From NCBI GenBank assembly GCA_030655735.1, contig JAUSPK010000240.1:1-5559 (forward strand): DNA of 5,559 nucleotides. The letters are read 5' to 3'. The first letter of the stretch is position 1, and each line of letters opens with the position of its first letter. Source of the DNA: Syntrophales bacterium (lineage in GTDB: Bacteria; Desulfobacterota; Syntrophia; Syntrophales; UBA2210). Positions 1 through 5,559 of the stretch are shown here, in pieces. The position numbers and the translations under genes were made by a program. The notes below the pieces were generated by a model. That model was not told the origin of the DNA, ran no database searches, and worked only from the letters and a program-made list of their open reading frames with translations.

Positions 1-61
1 GTAAGGTCATGATAACTAAAGCTAGCGAATAATTATGAGAATCACAGCGGTTTCTTTACAT

Positions 62-88
62 ATATTTTTATACTCTACATAAAAATAT
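62..88. repeat. Perfect 9-bp AT-only inverted repeat
   Basis: ATATTTTTA (62-70) and TAAAAATAT (80-88) are perfect inverted complements around a 9-base loop. The stem has no G or C, so it would be a weak RNA hairpin. It could be an operator-like dyad, or chance in AT-rich DNA. No neighbouring gene start supports a regulatory role. Confidence 0.35.
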
Positions 89-364
89 CATAAAGTCAAA
101 GCATATATGGTCATTAGCTGTTGACTTCCCCTTGATATCAGCAATTTTTCCTCACTTACGCTGTTTACTAACTTCAGGAAGTTACAAACAGCCCCGATTA
201 CCAGAAAAATGGCCCCCCGAAAAACGCACCTTTCTACCCGCATTCAATAATCTGGCCTGATCAGCCACAGTGAAGCTTTGTATTTGAAGTCTTGTATACA
301 TTCGATGAAGATAGTTTTAAAGAGTACAGCAAGAAATCAATCAAATCTCCAAAAATCAATTTCC

Positions 365-396
365 AAAACCCAGCCAATTGCGAGGAAGTGGGTTTT
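365..396 (-). terminator. Possible weak terminator hairpin after the GGDEF gene
   Basis: AAAACCCA (365-372) and TGGGTTTT (389-396) form a perfect 8-bp stem around a 16-base loop. It lies about 67 bases beyond the stop codon of the minus-strand GGDEF gene, in the right place to end that transcript. Read on the minus strand, the stem ends in a run of four T. The large loop and the short T run, which is part of the stem, make this a weak candidate. Confidence 0.3.
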
Positions 397-462
397 GCCT
401 ACGAGTTCTCAGCCTCAGGTAAAAGGTCGAATCGAGGATTACCGCGTGAACTGTTATTGAGC

Positions 463-1230
463 CTATGGCTCACAGCACACACGGTCTTTCCCGTCCCTTT
501 TCCCCTGGTACATGAATTGGTCAGCCCGATGAACGAAGGCCTTCATCTCTTCCTGCGTCTTGTATTGCGCAAGACCGATGCTCACCGTCACATGGATGTC
601 CTGACCCGGCACATGGGAAAAGGTCTCCTTTTTGAACTCCACCCGGATTCTTTCCGCTATAGTGGCGCCTTCCTTGTTTGGGGTCATGGGCAGAATGATT
701 GTGAATTCTTCGCCGCCATAACGATAGGCCGAATCGGTCTCGCGCAGGCATCGTTTCATCACCTGGCCGAGTCGCGATAACACCTGGTCGCCTTCGACAT
801 GCCCGTAGGCGTCGTTGAATGCCTTGAAATCGTCGAGATCCAATAGGAGAAGGGTCAAGGGGTGTTCGTAACGGTTTGACCGGCCTATTTCGCTTTTGAG
901 CTGGACATGAAAATACCTGGAATTATAAAGTTGGGTGAGGTCATCGATAATACTGAGTTCCCGATATCTCTGCTCGCTCTCTCTCAGGGCCTCCTCCATC
1001 CGCTTGCGCTCGGTGATATCGCGGACATTCATCACGAAACCACTAACGCTCGGATTATCCAGGAGATTGCTGCCGACACCCTCAAAAGTGTGCTCGGTAC
1101 CGTTTTTATGCTTTATGCGGAAATCGTTAGGGATGAGACCCTCTTTTACCAGCAATGCCCTGCCAAAATCCGCAATGGCCCTCGGCCTATCGTCAGGCAC
1201 AATCAGGTCCAAACTTATCTTTCCGATCAA
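463..1230 (-). CDS. PAS-GGDEF diguanylate cyclase, 5'-truncated (probable gene remnant)
   Basis: This is the C-terminal part of a sensor diguanylate cyclase, the enzyme class that makes cyclic-di-GMP from two GTP. Counting from the TTG at 1230, residues 1-70 are the second half of a PAS domain ending in the typical NVRDITERK. A signalling helix follows at about 71-95, then the GGDEF domain at about 95-250. The domain looks catalytically complete: DLDDFKAFND (131-140) for metal and base binding, GGEEF at 172-176, and an RxxD inhibitory site (RETD, 163-166) exactly five residues before it. The frame is open upstream to 1335 and PAS-like sequence continues back to about 1266 (SSAKHVLGYEPDELIGK), so the TTG start cuts inside a domain. 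No ATG or GTG occurs in frame between 1335 and 1230, and there is no well-spaced Shine-Dalgarno before the TTG. The N-terminal part of the PAS domain and any sensor region are missing. I infer a truncated gene, perhaps no longer expressed. Domain identity is secure; the start is not. Confidence 0.8.
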   Translation of the reverse strand: MIGKISLDLIVPDDRPRAIADFGRALLVKEGLIPNDFRIKHKNGTEHTFEGVGSNLLDNPSVSGFVMNVRDITERKRMEEALRESEQRYRELSIIDDLTQLYNSRYFHVQLKSEIGRSNRYEHPLTLLLLDLDDFKAFNDAYGHVEGDQVLSRLGQVMKRCLRETDSAYRYGGEEFTIILPMTPNKEGATIAERIRVEFKKETFSHVPGQDIHVTVSIGLAQYKTQEEMKAFVHRADQFMYQGKRDGKDRVCCEP

Positions 1231-1274
1231 CTCATCCGGCTCATAGCCGAGAACGTGCTTGGCGGAGGATGTGG

Positions 1275-1294
1275 GGTCAGGTCTTGCTTTTTGC
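1275..1294. repeat. REP-like sequence at the tag/GGDEF junction
   Basis: The 20 bases GGTCAGGTCTTGCTTTTTGC, preceded by GTGG and followed by CCAC, lie between the end of tag and the point where PAS homology begins. From memory, unverified, GGGGTCAGGTCTTGC-type strings recur in many copies between genes of deltaproteobacteria and some other phyla, often near REP-associated IS200-like transposases. The window shows only one copy, so repeat status cannot be seen directly. Confidence 0.4.
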
Positions 1295-1324
1295 CACTTT
1301 GGACGCGATTTTGCGAGGAAGGGC

Positions 1325-1924
1325 TCAGGTCTCCATCACTTCCTGGTATCTGAAGCAGGAGACCAGATGATCATTGACCATGCCCGTGGCCTGCATGTGG
1401 GCGTAGATAATGGTGGATCCGGTAAATTTAAAGCCCCGCTGCTTCAAGTCCTTTGAGAAGGCATCTGATTCCTTTGAGGTGGCTGGAAGTTTATCCGCGC
1501 GGGCATGAGCGTTCACCTTCTGTTTCCCGTCGACAAATCGCCAGGCATAGGCGTCAAAGGAACCGAATTCCTCCTGTATCTTTAAAAATGCCCGGGCATT
1601 GGTGACCGCCGCATTGACCTTGAGTTTGTTCCGGATGATACCCGGATCTTTCAGCCGTTGGTCAATTTCTTTTTGTGTGAACCTTGCCACTTTTCCCGGA
1701 TCAAAACCGGCAAATGCCTTTCTATACCCCTCTCTCCTTTTTAATATGGTGATCCAGGAAAGGCCGGCCTGGGCCCCTTCAAGGAGAAGGAACTCAAAGA
1801 GTGTCCTGTCATCATGGACCGGAACCCCCCATTCGCTATCATGGTAATGGATATAAAGCGGATCACTGGTCGCCCAATCGCACCGTTCCACTGCTTTACC
1901 ATTGTATTTGCCGGCGTCTGTCAT
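1325..1924 (-). CDS. tag: DNA-3-methyladenine glycosylase I
   Basis: This enzyme removes N3-methyladenine from alkylated DNA as the first step of base-excision repair in the cytoplasm. The 199-residue product matches E. coli Tag along its length with a constant offset of 11 residues. The zinc site is complete: C15, H28, H186 and C190, equivalent to E. coli C4, H17, H175 and C179. The catalytic-pocket glutamate E49 (E. coli E38) and W57 (E. coli W46) are also present. Recognisable blocks include YHDSEWGVP, EGAQAGLSWITILKRRE, GIIRNKLK and RGFKFTGSTIIY. The ATG at 1924 has no clear Shine-Dalgarno. A GTG at 1891 would start at VERC, where E. coli Tag begins (MERC), and is a reasonable alternative start. 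The gene lies on the same strand as the GGDEF remnant and just upstream of it, and diverges from the TPR operon. It looks intact and functional. Confidence 0.96.
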   Translation of the reverse strand: MTDAGKYNGKAVERCDWATSDPLYIHYHDSEWGVPVHDDRTLFEFLLLEGAQAGLSWITILKRREGYRKAFAGFDPGKVARFTQKEIDQRLKDPGIIRNKLKVNAAVTNARAFLKIQEEFGSFDAYAWRFVDGKQKVNAHARADKLPATSKESDAFSKDLKQRGFKFTGSTIIYAHMQATGMVNDHLVSCFRYQEVMET

Positions 1925-1992
1925 GGGGGATCAATACAATATTCATCGCCAATATACCAATATAAAAGGGGGGATAGACACAGGTAGAAATG

Positions 1993-2006
1993 AGGGACAC
2001 TTCCCT
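1993..2006. repeat. Short palindrome AGGGA-CACT-TCCCT
   Basis: Five-base arms are perfect complements around a four-base loop. It could be an operator half-way between the divergent genes. It also resembles the GGGACACTTCCC-type repeats I recall between genes in deltaproteobacterial genomes, which I have not verified. One copy is not enough to decide. Confidence 0.3.
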
Positions 2007-2049
2007 ATTGTTCGAAAAATAGCCGCTGTCACTATTGTGAACTATTTTA

Positions 2050-2078
2050 TTGACACCCCCAGACGTTTTCTTTATACT
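2050..2078 (+). promoter_or_regulatory. Sigma70-type promoter of the TPR/secreted-protein operon
   Basis: A perfect -35 box TTGACA (2050-2055) is separated by exactly 17 bases from TATACT (2073-2078), a 5/6 match to the -10 consensus. Transcription should start near 2085, giving a leader of about 94 bases before the ATG at 2179. A weaker second pair, TTATCA (2091-2096) with TATACC (2113-2118) at 16-base spacing, could be a tandem promoter. The near-consensus sequence suggests expression by the housekeeping sigma factor without need of an activator. Confidence 0.75.
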
Positions 2079-2164
2079 CCCGCAACGTTCTTATCAAAAT
2101 CGCTGTTTTTCTTATACCTTATACCCCCTTCGTAAAATAAAGAAAGTTCTTGTCAACCAAAACC

Positions 2165-2169
2165 GGAGG
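2165..2169 (+). promoter_or_regulatory. Ribosome binding site that sets the TPR gene start
   Basis: GGAGG lies nine bases before the first of two consecutive ATG codons (2179 and 2182). This fixes the start there, although the same frame is open further upstream to the TTG of the -35 box at 2050. It also places a Sec-type signal peptide at the N-terminus, as expected. Confidence 0.85.
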
Positions 2170-2178
2170 TATAGCTGT

Positions 2179-2991
2179 ATGATGTCTTGGAAGAAATGGT
2201 GGCTCGTAGTCATAGCTTTTACGCTTGGGACCATGCCCTCGGCAGGTTCCTCGGAAGAACTGAACAATCGCCCGACGGTCGGGCAGTTTCCCGCCGAAGT
2301 TGCGAGCACCCTACTCCTCCCTCTGGATCAGAAGGAATGGCAGGTTGCGGGAGACAAGGCGGCACTCGCCGCCCTGAGACACGCGAAGGCCGCCGAGCTG
2401 AGGCGTGAATACCTGCAGGGCGGTGACATGAAAAAGCTGTACACCGCGCTCAATACCGTCGGCGAGGCGATCAAACTCGATCCCGACCGTTCCCAATACT
2501 GGGTTACACTGGGGAACATCCATTCCGAACTGGCCCGCTTTAACATTCTCCGATCGAACGAATACGCGCAGGACTCGTTCCGGCAGGCCCTCGATCTGGC
2601 GCCGGATGACGCCACTATCATGGTCCTCCTGGCCGTCAACCTTGCCAGGACCGGCGAGTACGAAGAGGCGCTGGACTATTTTGAAAAGGCGGTCAGGACA
2701 AATATCCTGATGCTCAGCGCCGATATCGCCCGCTGGATGAACGTCTGCTACCTGGCGGACGCCCACACGAAGCGCGGCGCCATCTTCTATGAAGATATCC
2801 AGAGCGCTCACCCCGAGTACTACTACCTGAATCTCTACCAGGCGGTCCTCTACAAGGCCCATTTTGACTACGACAGCGCCCGCCGCGAGCTGACGCAGCT
2901 CCTGGAGCGCGGTGACGCGGACCAGACGACGAAGGAGACCGCGCAAAAGCTCCTTGCCGAACTGGATGCGGAAGGAGGGACAGACTCATGA
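2179..2991 (+). CDS. Secreted TPR-repeat protein
   Basis: This is a 270-residue tetratricopeptide-repeat protein of unknown specific function. It begins with two lysines and a hydrophobic run (residues 5-20, KKWWLVVIAF...) followed by PSAGSSEE. This is a Sec signal peptide with likely cleavage near residues 23-25. There is no lipobox cysteine, so the product should be periplasmic or secreted, not a lipoprotein. Helical repeats follow: a possible degenerate unit at about 83-102, clear TPR units at about 106-139 (YWVTLGNIHSELA ... ALDLAPDD) and 144-177 (VLLAVNLARTGEYEEALDYF), and a further helical pair at about 215-245. TPR arrays bind partner proteins. Translation of the next gene starts inside this gene's stop codon (ATGA), so the two products are probably made together and may form a complex. 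The TPR protein could act as a periplasmic chaperone, scaffold or regulator of its partner; that is inference. Start choice rests on the GGAGG site and the signal peptide. Confidence 0.88.
   Translation: MMSWKKWWLVVIAFTLGTMPSAGSSEELNNRPTVGQFPAEVASTLLLPLDQKEWQVAGDKAALAALRHAKAAELRREYLQGGDMKKLYTALNTVGEAIKLDPDRSQYWVTLGNIHSELARFNILRSNEYAQDSFRQALDLAPDDATIMVLLAVNLARTGEYEEALDYFEKAVRTNILMLSADIARWMNVCYLADAHTKRGAIFYEDIQSAHPEYYYLNLYQAVLYKAHFDYDSARRELTQLLERGDADQTTKETAQKLLAELDAEGGTDS
2972..2978 (+). promoter_or_regulatory. Strong internal ribosome binding site for the 813-residue protein
   Basis: AAGGAGG lies within the last codons of the TPR gene, nine bases before the ATG at 2988. Together with the ATGA stop-start overlap it indicates efficient, coupled translation of the second gene. 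Confidence 0.8.
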
Positions 2992-5429
2992 AGAGAATCA
3001 TGATTGTCGTCATCCTCCTCATTCTGGTCTCTTTCAACGGGATAAGCTGGGCCGCCCTCACCACCGAAGAGATGGCGCAACGGGCACGGCAGGGACAGGC
3101 GCTGTTTAATACCGCACTCCTCGAGCGGAACAGCAAGGTCGAACAGATCATGGCGGATCTGTCAAAATCGCCGCGCGCGAAGGAGCTCGCCGTCAGAAAC
3201 GTACAGAAGGAATTCCTGAAGCAGAGCAGAGAAATGCACCTGAAGTACCGTGAGCCTTTCGTACAGCGTGTCATAGCGGAAACAAACGCGGGTCTGCCGG
3301 AGGGCAAAAAGATACAAGCCAGCCTGGGATCGGACATCTATCAGAGACACAAGGTGACGGGGCGGGTGCAGGTCGATGCGAAGGGCCGTAAGATCCTGAA
3401 CCCAAAGCACAGGGGAATGCAGGGAGACCTCGACCTTGGAGGTAACCCGCAGGCGGTGGAACGGCTGGAGGGGACCTTCGATCAGTACAAGCACCTCTAT
3501 CTGCCCGAGACGCCTGGCGCGGCCCCCAGAGGCGTGGTAACCAGCAACACCATGGACGCCCCGGGGTCTCGTGATTTCGGCGATGTCGAGGTGACGATCA
3601 ACATGACCGGAGAGCCCGATCTCCCCGGCAGCTCCGCCCACCAGACCAGGGTGCAGATGGATGCCTTCTCCAAGGAAACGTATGTCTCTTTCGGTATGAG
3701 AAAAAATCAGGCCGGTCGGAGTCTGGTCGAGACCAATGATCACATCAAGAAGGCGGCCAAGGGGTTTGCCGGACCGCCTTCCGCCCTCCTCGGGTCGAAA
3801 GGCGAAAAGCCCCTGCAGGGGATGAGCAAAGGCACGCTTAATTCCATCGATTCCGGCACGGTGAGCGATACGCAACTGGCCAAGGTCCTGAAGGAGTCCG
3901 GCTACGAGGGAGATGTGACCGCCTTCAAGCACCAGCTGAAAAGACTCAAGAAAGGCCACCTGCATCAGGGCGTGGGGCTCACAGAAGACAATATCGAAGC
4001 ATTTCAAAAGGCATGCAGGAATACTACGGATCAGGCCCTGGGAAATGCCCGTCAGCAGTTCGACGGGCAGAAGGCACAGGTCCAGGCGCGGATAGAGACG
4101 TATGAGGCCAAGATCAAGTCCGGCGAACTCTCCGGGGATCAGCTGGAAAGGCACAAAAAGGTCTCCGAGCGGCTCAGAAACGAGCTGGTTGATTCGAAGG
4201 TAAAGATCGAAGAGACCGGTCTGGCAAACAAGGTAAAGCTTGAGGGGGGGTCATACGACGACTATTTTCAGAAAAATAAATTGACCATCGTCACGCCGAT
4301 CCCGCCAAAGCCCATGACCAGGATGCAGGCGGTCAAAGAGGGCCTGAAGCCCGGCCTGATGGATGTCGCCGGCTACGGCATGTCCGCCTACACCGTCTAC
4401 GACAATATCAACCGAATGCAGAAGGGTGAAATATCCCAGAACGACGCGGTCATCGGCATCACCACGGAGGTGATCGATACCGGATTCGGGATGGTGACCG
4501 ACGTGGGGACAGCCGCGGCCGTCGGGTCGATCGGCACCGGCACCGCGGGGGCGGTGGCAACGGTCGGCGCGCCCCTGGTCGTCGTGGCCGGGGCCGGGTA
4601 CGCCGTCAGTAAGGCCGTCGAGGAGGGCCTGAGAACCTACGAGGCCTTCAAGGTCGAGGAGATCTCCGAAAAGATCGCCAAGTCGAAAAAGGAGGAGGTA
4701 ATCAATACGCTGCAACTCCAGGCCGAAGAGCTGCTGAAGGCGGGCGAGGCAACCGGCGACTGGCGCTTCTTCGCCAAGGCGGACGATATAGCCAATTCCC
4801 TGGAACGTATGCATCAGGTGACCGGCGACGACGACTTCAAAAAGACCTTCGAGACCGTCTACAACCGGGTCGACCGAAAGAAGGACAGTCTCGAGGCGAA
4901 GTACAACTGCTCAATCTACGCCCTAAAGGGCAAGATGGAGGAGGAGAAAGCGGCGAAGGCGGCAGAGGAGCCGAGAGAGCTGAAGATCAGGGTCTCGCGG
5001 ACCCTTATGGGCGACCAGTCCGGCAACTACAGCATTACGGTTCCGGAAGGTTTTGAAGAGCCTTTTACGGTTCGCATAGCCGGTGGGGGGCTCGAGGTCA
5101 GCAAGTCGCAAAACCCCTTGCGCGGCCGATTCAACGGGACTCCCTCTGCCTCCGACAGTACCCACACCCTGAGTTTTCTGGTGAAGGATGTGAACGGGCA
5201 AAGCGCCAGGGGGACGGCCACCGTGAAGGTCCGCGGCCTCGATCCCAAGACCCTGGCCAGCATGAACAGGCCGAAAGAGAAACTCTACGCCGCGCCCCCT
5301 CCCCGCCCTGACGCGCCTGAGAGCCAGCCCGTCGAGGATGAAGGGCCGGATTTCGGCCAGCAGATGGCTCAAATCGCGGGCAACTATATCGCGGCATCAA
5401 AGCGCATCAAGGATGTGCATAACCTATAA
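2988..5429 (+). CDS. Large secreted protein of unknown family with hydrophobic segment and Ig-like C-terminus
   Basis: I do not recognise this 813-residue protein. Residues 1-22 are a Sec signal peptide (MKRIMIVVILLILVS ... SWA) with likely cleavage at SWA-AL. Residues 25-100 are helical and charged. Residues 105-260 look like a mixed alpha/beta domain, with GDLDLGG (146-152) and DFGDVEVTI (196-204) in probable strands. Residues about 335-415 are Gln/Lys/Glu-rich and probably coiled coil. Residues about 455-550 are Gly/Ala/Val-rich and include a hydrophobic stretch (about 505-540, AAAVGSIGTGTAG then VVVAGAGYAV) that could insert in a membrane. Charged helices occupy 551-660. Residues 663-749 look like an Ig-like or cadherin-like beta sandwich (YSITVPEGF, THTLSFLVKDVNG, GTATVKVRG). 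A Pro-rich linker (765-785) and a short C-terminal helix follow. Only two cysteines occur (C343, C641). It is co-translated with the TPR gene. An envelope-acting effector, toxin-like or structural role is possible but not shown. Confidence 0.85.
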   Translation: MKRIMIVVILLILVSFNGISWAALTTEEMAQRARQGQALFNTALLERNSKVEQIMADLSKSPRAKELAVRNVQKEFLKQSREMHLKYREPFVQRVIAETNAGLPEGKKIQASLGSDIYQRHKVTGRVQVDAKGRKILNPKHRGMQGDLDLGGNPQAVERLEGTFDQYKHLYLPETPGAAPRGVVTSNTMDAPGSRDFGDVEVTINMTGEPDLPGSSAHQTRVQMDAFSKETYVSFGMRKNQAGRSLVETNDHIKKAAKGFAGPPSALLGSKGEKPLQGMSKGTLNSIDSGTVSDTQLAKVLKESGYEGDVTAFKHQLKRLKKGHLHQGVGLTEDNIEAFQKACRNTTDQALGNARQQFDGQKAQVQARIETYEAKIKSGELSGDQLERHKKVSERLRNELVDSKVKIEETGLANKVKLEGGSYDDYFQKNKLTIVTPIPPKPMTRMQAVKEGLKPGLMDVAGYGMSAYTVYDNINRMQKGEISQNDAVIGITTEVIDTGFGMVTDVGTAAAVGSIGTGTAGAVATVGAPLVVVAGAGYAVSKAVEEGLRTYEAFKVEEISEKIAKSKKEEVINTLQLQAEELLKAGEATGDWRFFAKADDIANSLERMHQVTGDDDFKKTFETVYNRVDRKKDSLEAKYNCSIYALKGKMEEEKAAKAAEEPRELKIRVSRTLMGDQSGNYSITVPEGFEEPFTVRIAGGGLEVSKSQNPLRGRFNGTPSASDSTHTLSFLVKDVNGQSARGTATVKVRGLDPKTLASMNRPKEKLYAAPPPRPDAPESQPVEDEGPDFGQQMAQIAGNYIAASKRIKDVHNL

Positions 5430-5466
5430 GGATTGAGTCGATCCGCGAAGCGGTCGAACTCAATCC
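5430..5466 (+). repeat. Long bulged hairpin directly after the operon stop codon
   Basis: GGATTGAG (5430-5437) pairs with CTCAATCC (5459-5466), TCGA (5438-5441) with TCGA (5454-5457), and CCGC (5443-5446) with GCGG (5450-5453), around a GAA loop. A5458 and T5442 are single-base bulges. The stem totals 16 pairs and begins at the base after the TAA. No T run follows, so it is not a standard intrinsic terminator. It could be a REP-like extragenic palindrome, or a 3' stability or processing element for the operon mRNA. Confidence 0.75.
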
Positions 5467-5501
5467 ATTGTTCAATAAGCCCGATCTCATTATATAGGGT
5501 A

Positions 5502-5559
5502 ATGATTCGCTACCGTAGAGAGGAAAGAGAAGTTTGGGTTACACCTTTGACAGGGTTTT
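5502..5559 (+). CDS. Possible start of a further reading frame, cut by the window end
   Basis: An ATG at 5502 opens a frame that stays open to the window edge, giving MIRYRREEREVWVTPLTGF. The only upstream purine-rich string is AGGG at 5496-5499, too close to the ATG and too weak to be persuasive. Nineteen codons without a stop is not significant. It is listed only because it is the sole candidate for a downstream gene. Confidence 0.15.
   Translation, partial: MIRYRREEREVWVTPLTGF

Larger units (their letters stand above)
1..462. other. AT-rich gene-free stretch
   Basis: No convincing coding region is visible on either strand. The one short plus-strand frame (278-460) has no ribosome binding site and encodes a low-complexity Ser/Lys/Gln-rich peptide with no recognisable motif. 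The base composition is clearly more AT-rich than the rest of the window. The stretch holds two perfect inverted repeats (62-88 and 365-396), listed separately. I looked for a tRNA around 395-440, where a weak T-loop-like string occurs, and could not fold one. Confidence 0.6.
1925..2178. other. Divergent intergenic region, tag and TPR operon
   Basis: This 254-base AT-rich spacer separates the left-facing tag gene from the right-facing operon. It contains the strong rightward promoter (2050-2078), a short palindrome AGGGA-CACT-TCCCT (1993-2006), and two copies of CTATTGT (2005-2011 and 2032-2038). The second copy lies in an imperfect dyad, GTCACTATTGTGAAC (2029-2043), just upstream of the -35 box. 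I see no strong promoter for tag. AT-rich strings such as TATATT occur on the minus strand but lack a good -35 partner. Confidence 0.6.

Noticed and set aside
121..149. TTGACT followed by an AT-rich string as a promoter
   Set aside because: The -10 region at the right distance does not match the consensus, and no gene follows.
395..440. tRNA-like string with GGTCGAATC
   Set aside because: No acceptor stem or cloverleaf could be formed around it.
292..780. Plus-strand 162-codon frame overlapping the GGDEF gene
   Set aside because: Over half of it is antisense to the conserved GGDEF domain, and no start signal precedes it.
907..1353. Plus-strand 148-codon frame antisense to the PAS region
   Set aside because: The minus-strand translation gives clear PAS and GGDEF motifs, so the plus frame is a shadow.
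2050..2178. Upstream extension of the TPR gene to the TTG at 2050
   Set aside because: That TTG is part of the -35 box, has no ribosome binding site, and would place 43 residues ahead of the signal peptide.
2311..2946. 211-codon minus-strand frame opposite the TPR gene
   Set aside because: The plus-strand frame has clear TPR repeats and start signals; the minus frame is a composition artefact.
3162..4154. 330-codon open frame on the minus strand opposite the large secreted protein
   Set aside because: It is a shadow of the GC-rich coding frame. Its translation has no domain-like pattern, and the plus-strand gene has a promoter, ribosome binding site and signal peptide.
5468..5496. TTGTTC-N17-TATATA as a promoter for a downstream gene
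   Set aside because: The -35 match is only 3/6 and the -10 only 4/6, and no supported gene follows within the window.
5547..5552. TTGACA at the right edge
   Set aside because: Any -10 box would lie outside the window, so a promoter cannot be supported.

Overview
The window looks like chromosomal DNA from a Gram-negative bacterium. A Desulfobacterota/deltaproteobacterial-type genome is my best guess. The grounds are general: moderately GC-rich genes, strong Shine-Dalgarno sites, a sigma70-type promoter, Sec signal peptides on two adjacent products, and a Tag glycosylase next to a PAS-GGDEF signalling gene. No ribosomal RNA or other taxonomic marker is present, so the assignment is weak.

Layout. 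Positions 1-462 are AT-rich and hold no convincing gene, only two perfect inverted repeats. On the minus strand, 463-1230 (frame open to 1335) encodes the C-terminal part of a PAS-GGDEF diguanylate cyclase. Its cyclase domain is intact, with GGEEF and an RxxD I-site, but the PAS domain lacks its N-terminal part and the frame has no ordinary start codon. Immediately upstream on the same strand, 1325-1924 encodes a complete DNA-3-methyladenine glycosylase I (tag). The join between the two contains a REP-like sequence (1275-1294) and looks like a recombination scar.

A divergent intergenic region (1925-2178) carries a near-consensus promoter, TTGACA-N17-TATACT, facing right. It should drive a two-gene operon: a 270-residue secreted TPR protein (2179-2991) and an 813-residue secreted protein of unknown family (2988-5429). 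The two genes overlap by ATGA and each has a strong ribosome binding site. A long bulged hairpin (5430-5466) starts at the base after the operon's stop codon. The last ~90 bases hold only a possible start of another reading frame.

How the genes relate. Tag acts in cytoplasmic base-excision repair, and the GGDEF fragment belongs to cyclic-di-GMP signalling; the two show no functional link beyond adjacency. The TPR protein and the 813-residue protein are the interesting pair. Both should be exported and made in coupled fashion, so they probably work together in the periplasm or cell envelope. The large protein combines an unrecognised N-terminal region, a coiled coil, a Gly/Ala-rich hydrophobic segment that could enter a membrane, and a C-terminal Ig-like beta domain. 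I cannot assign it a function. It is the best candidate for something undescribed here.
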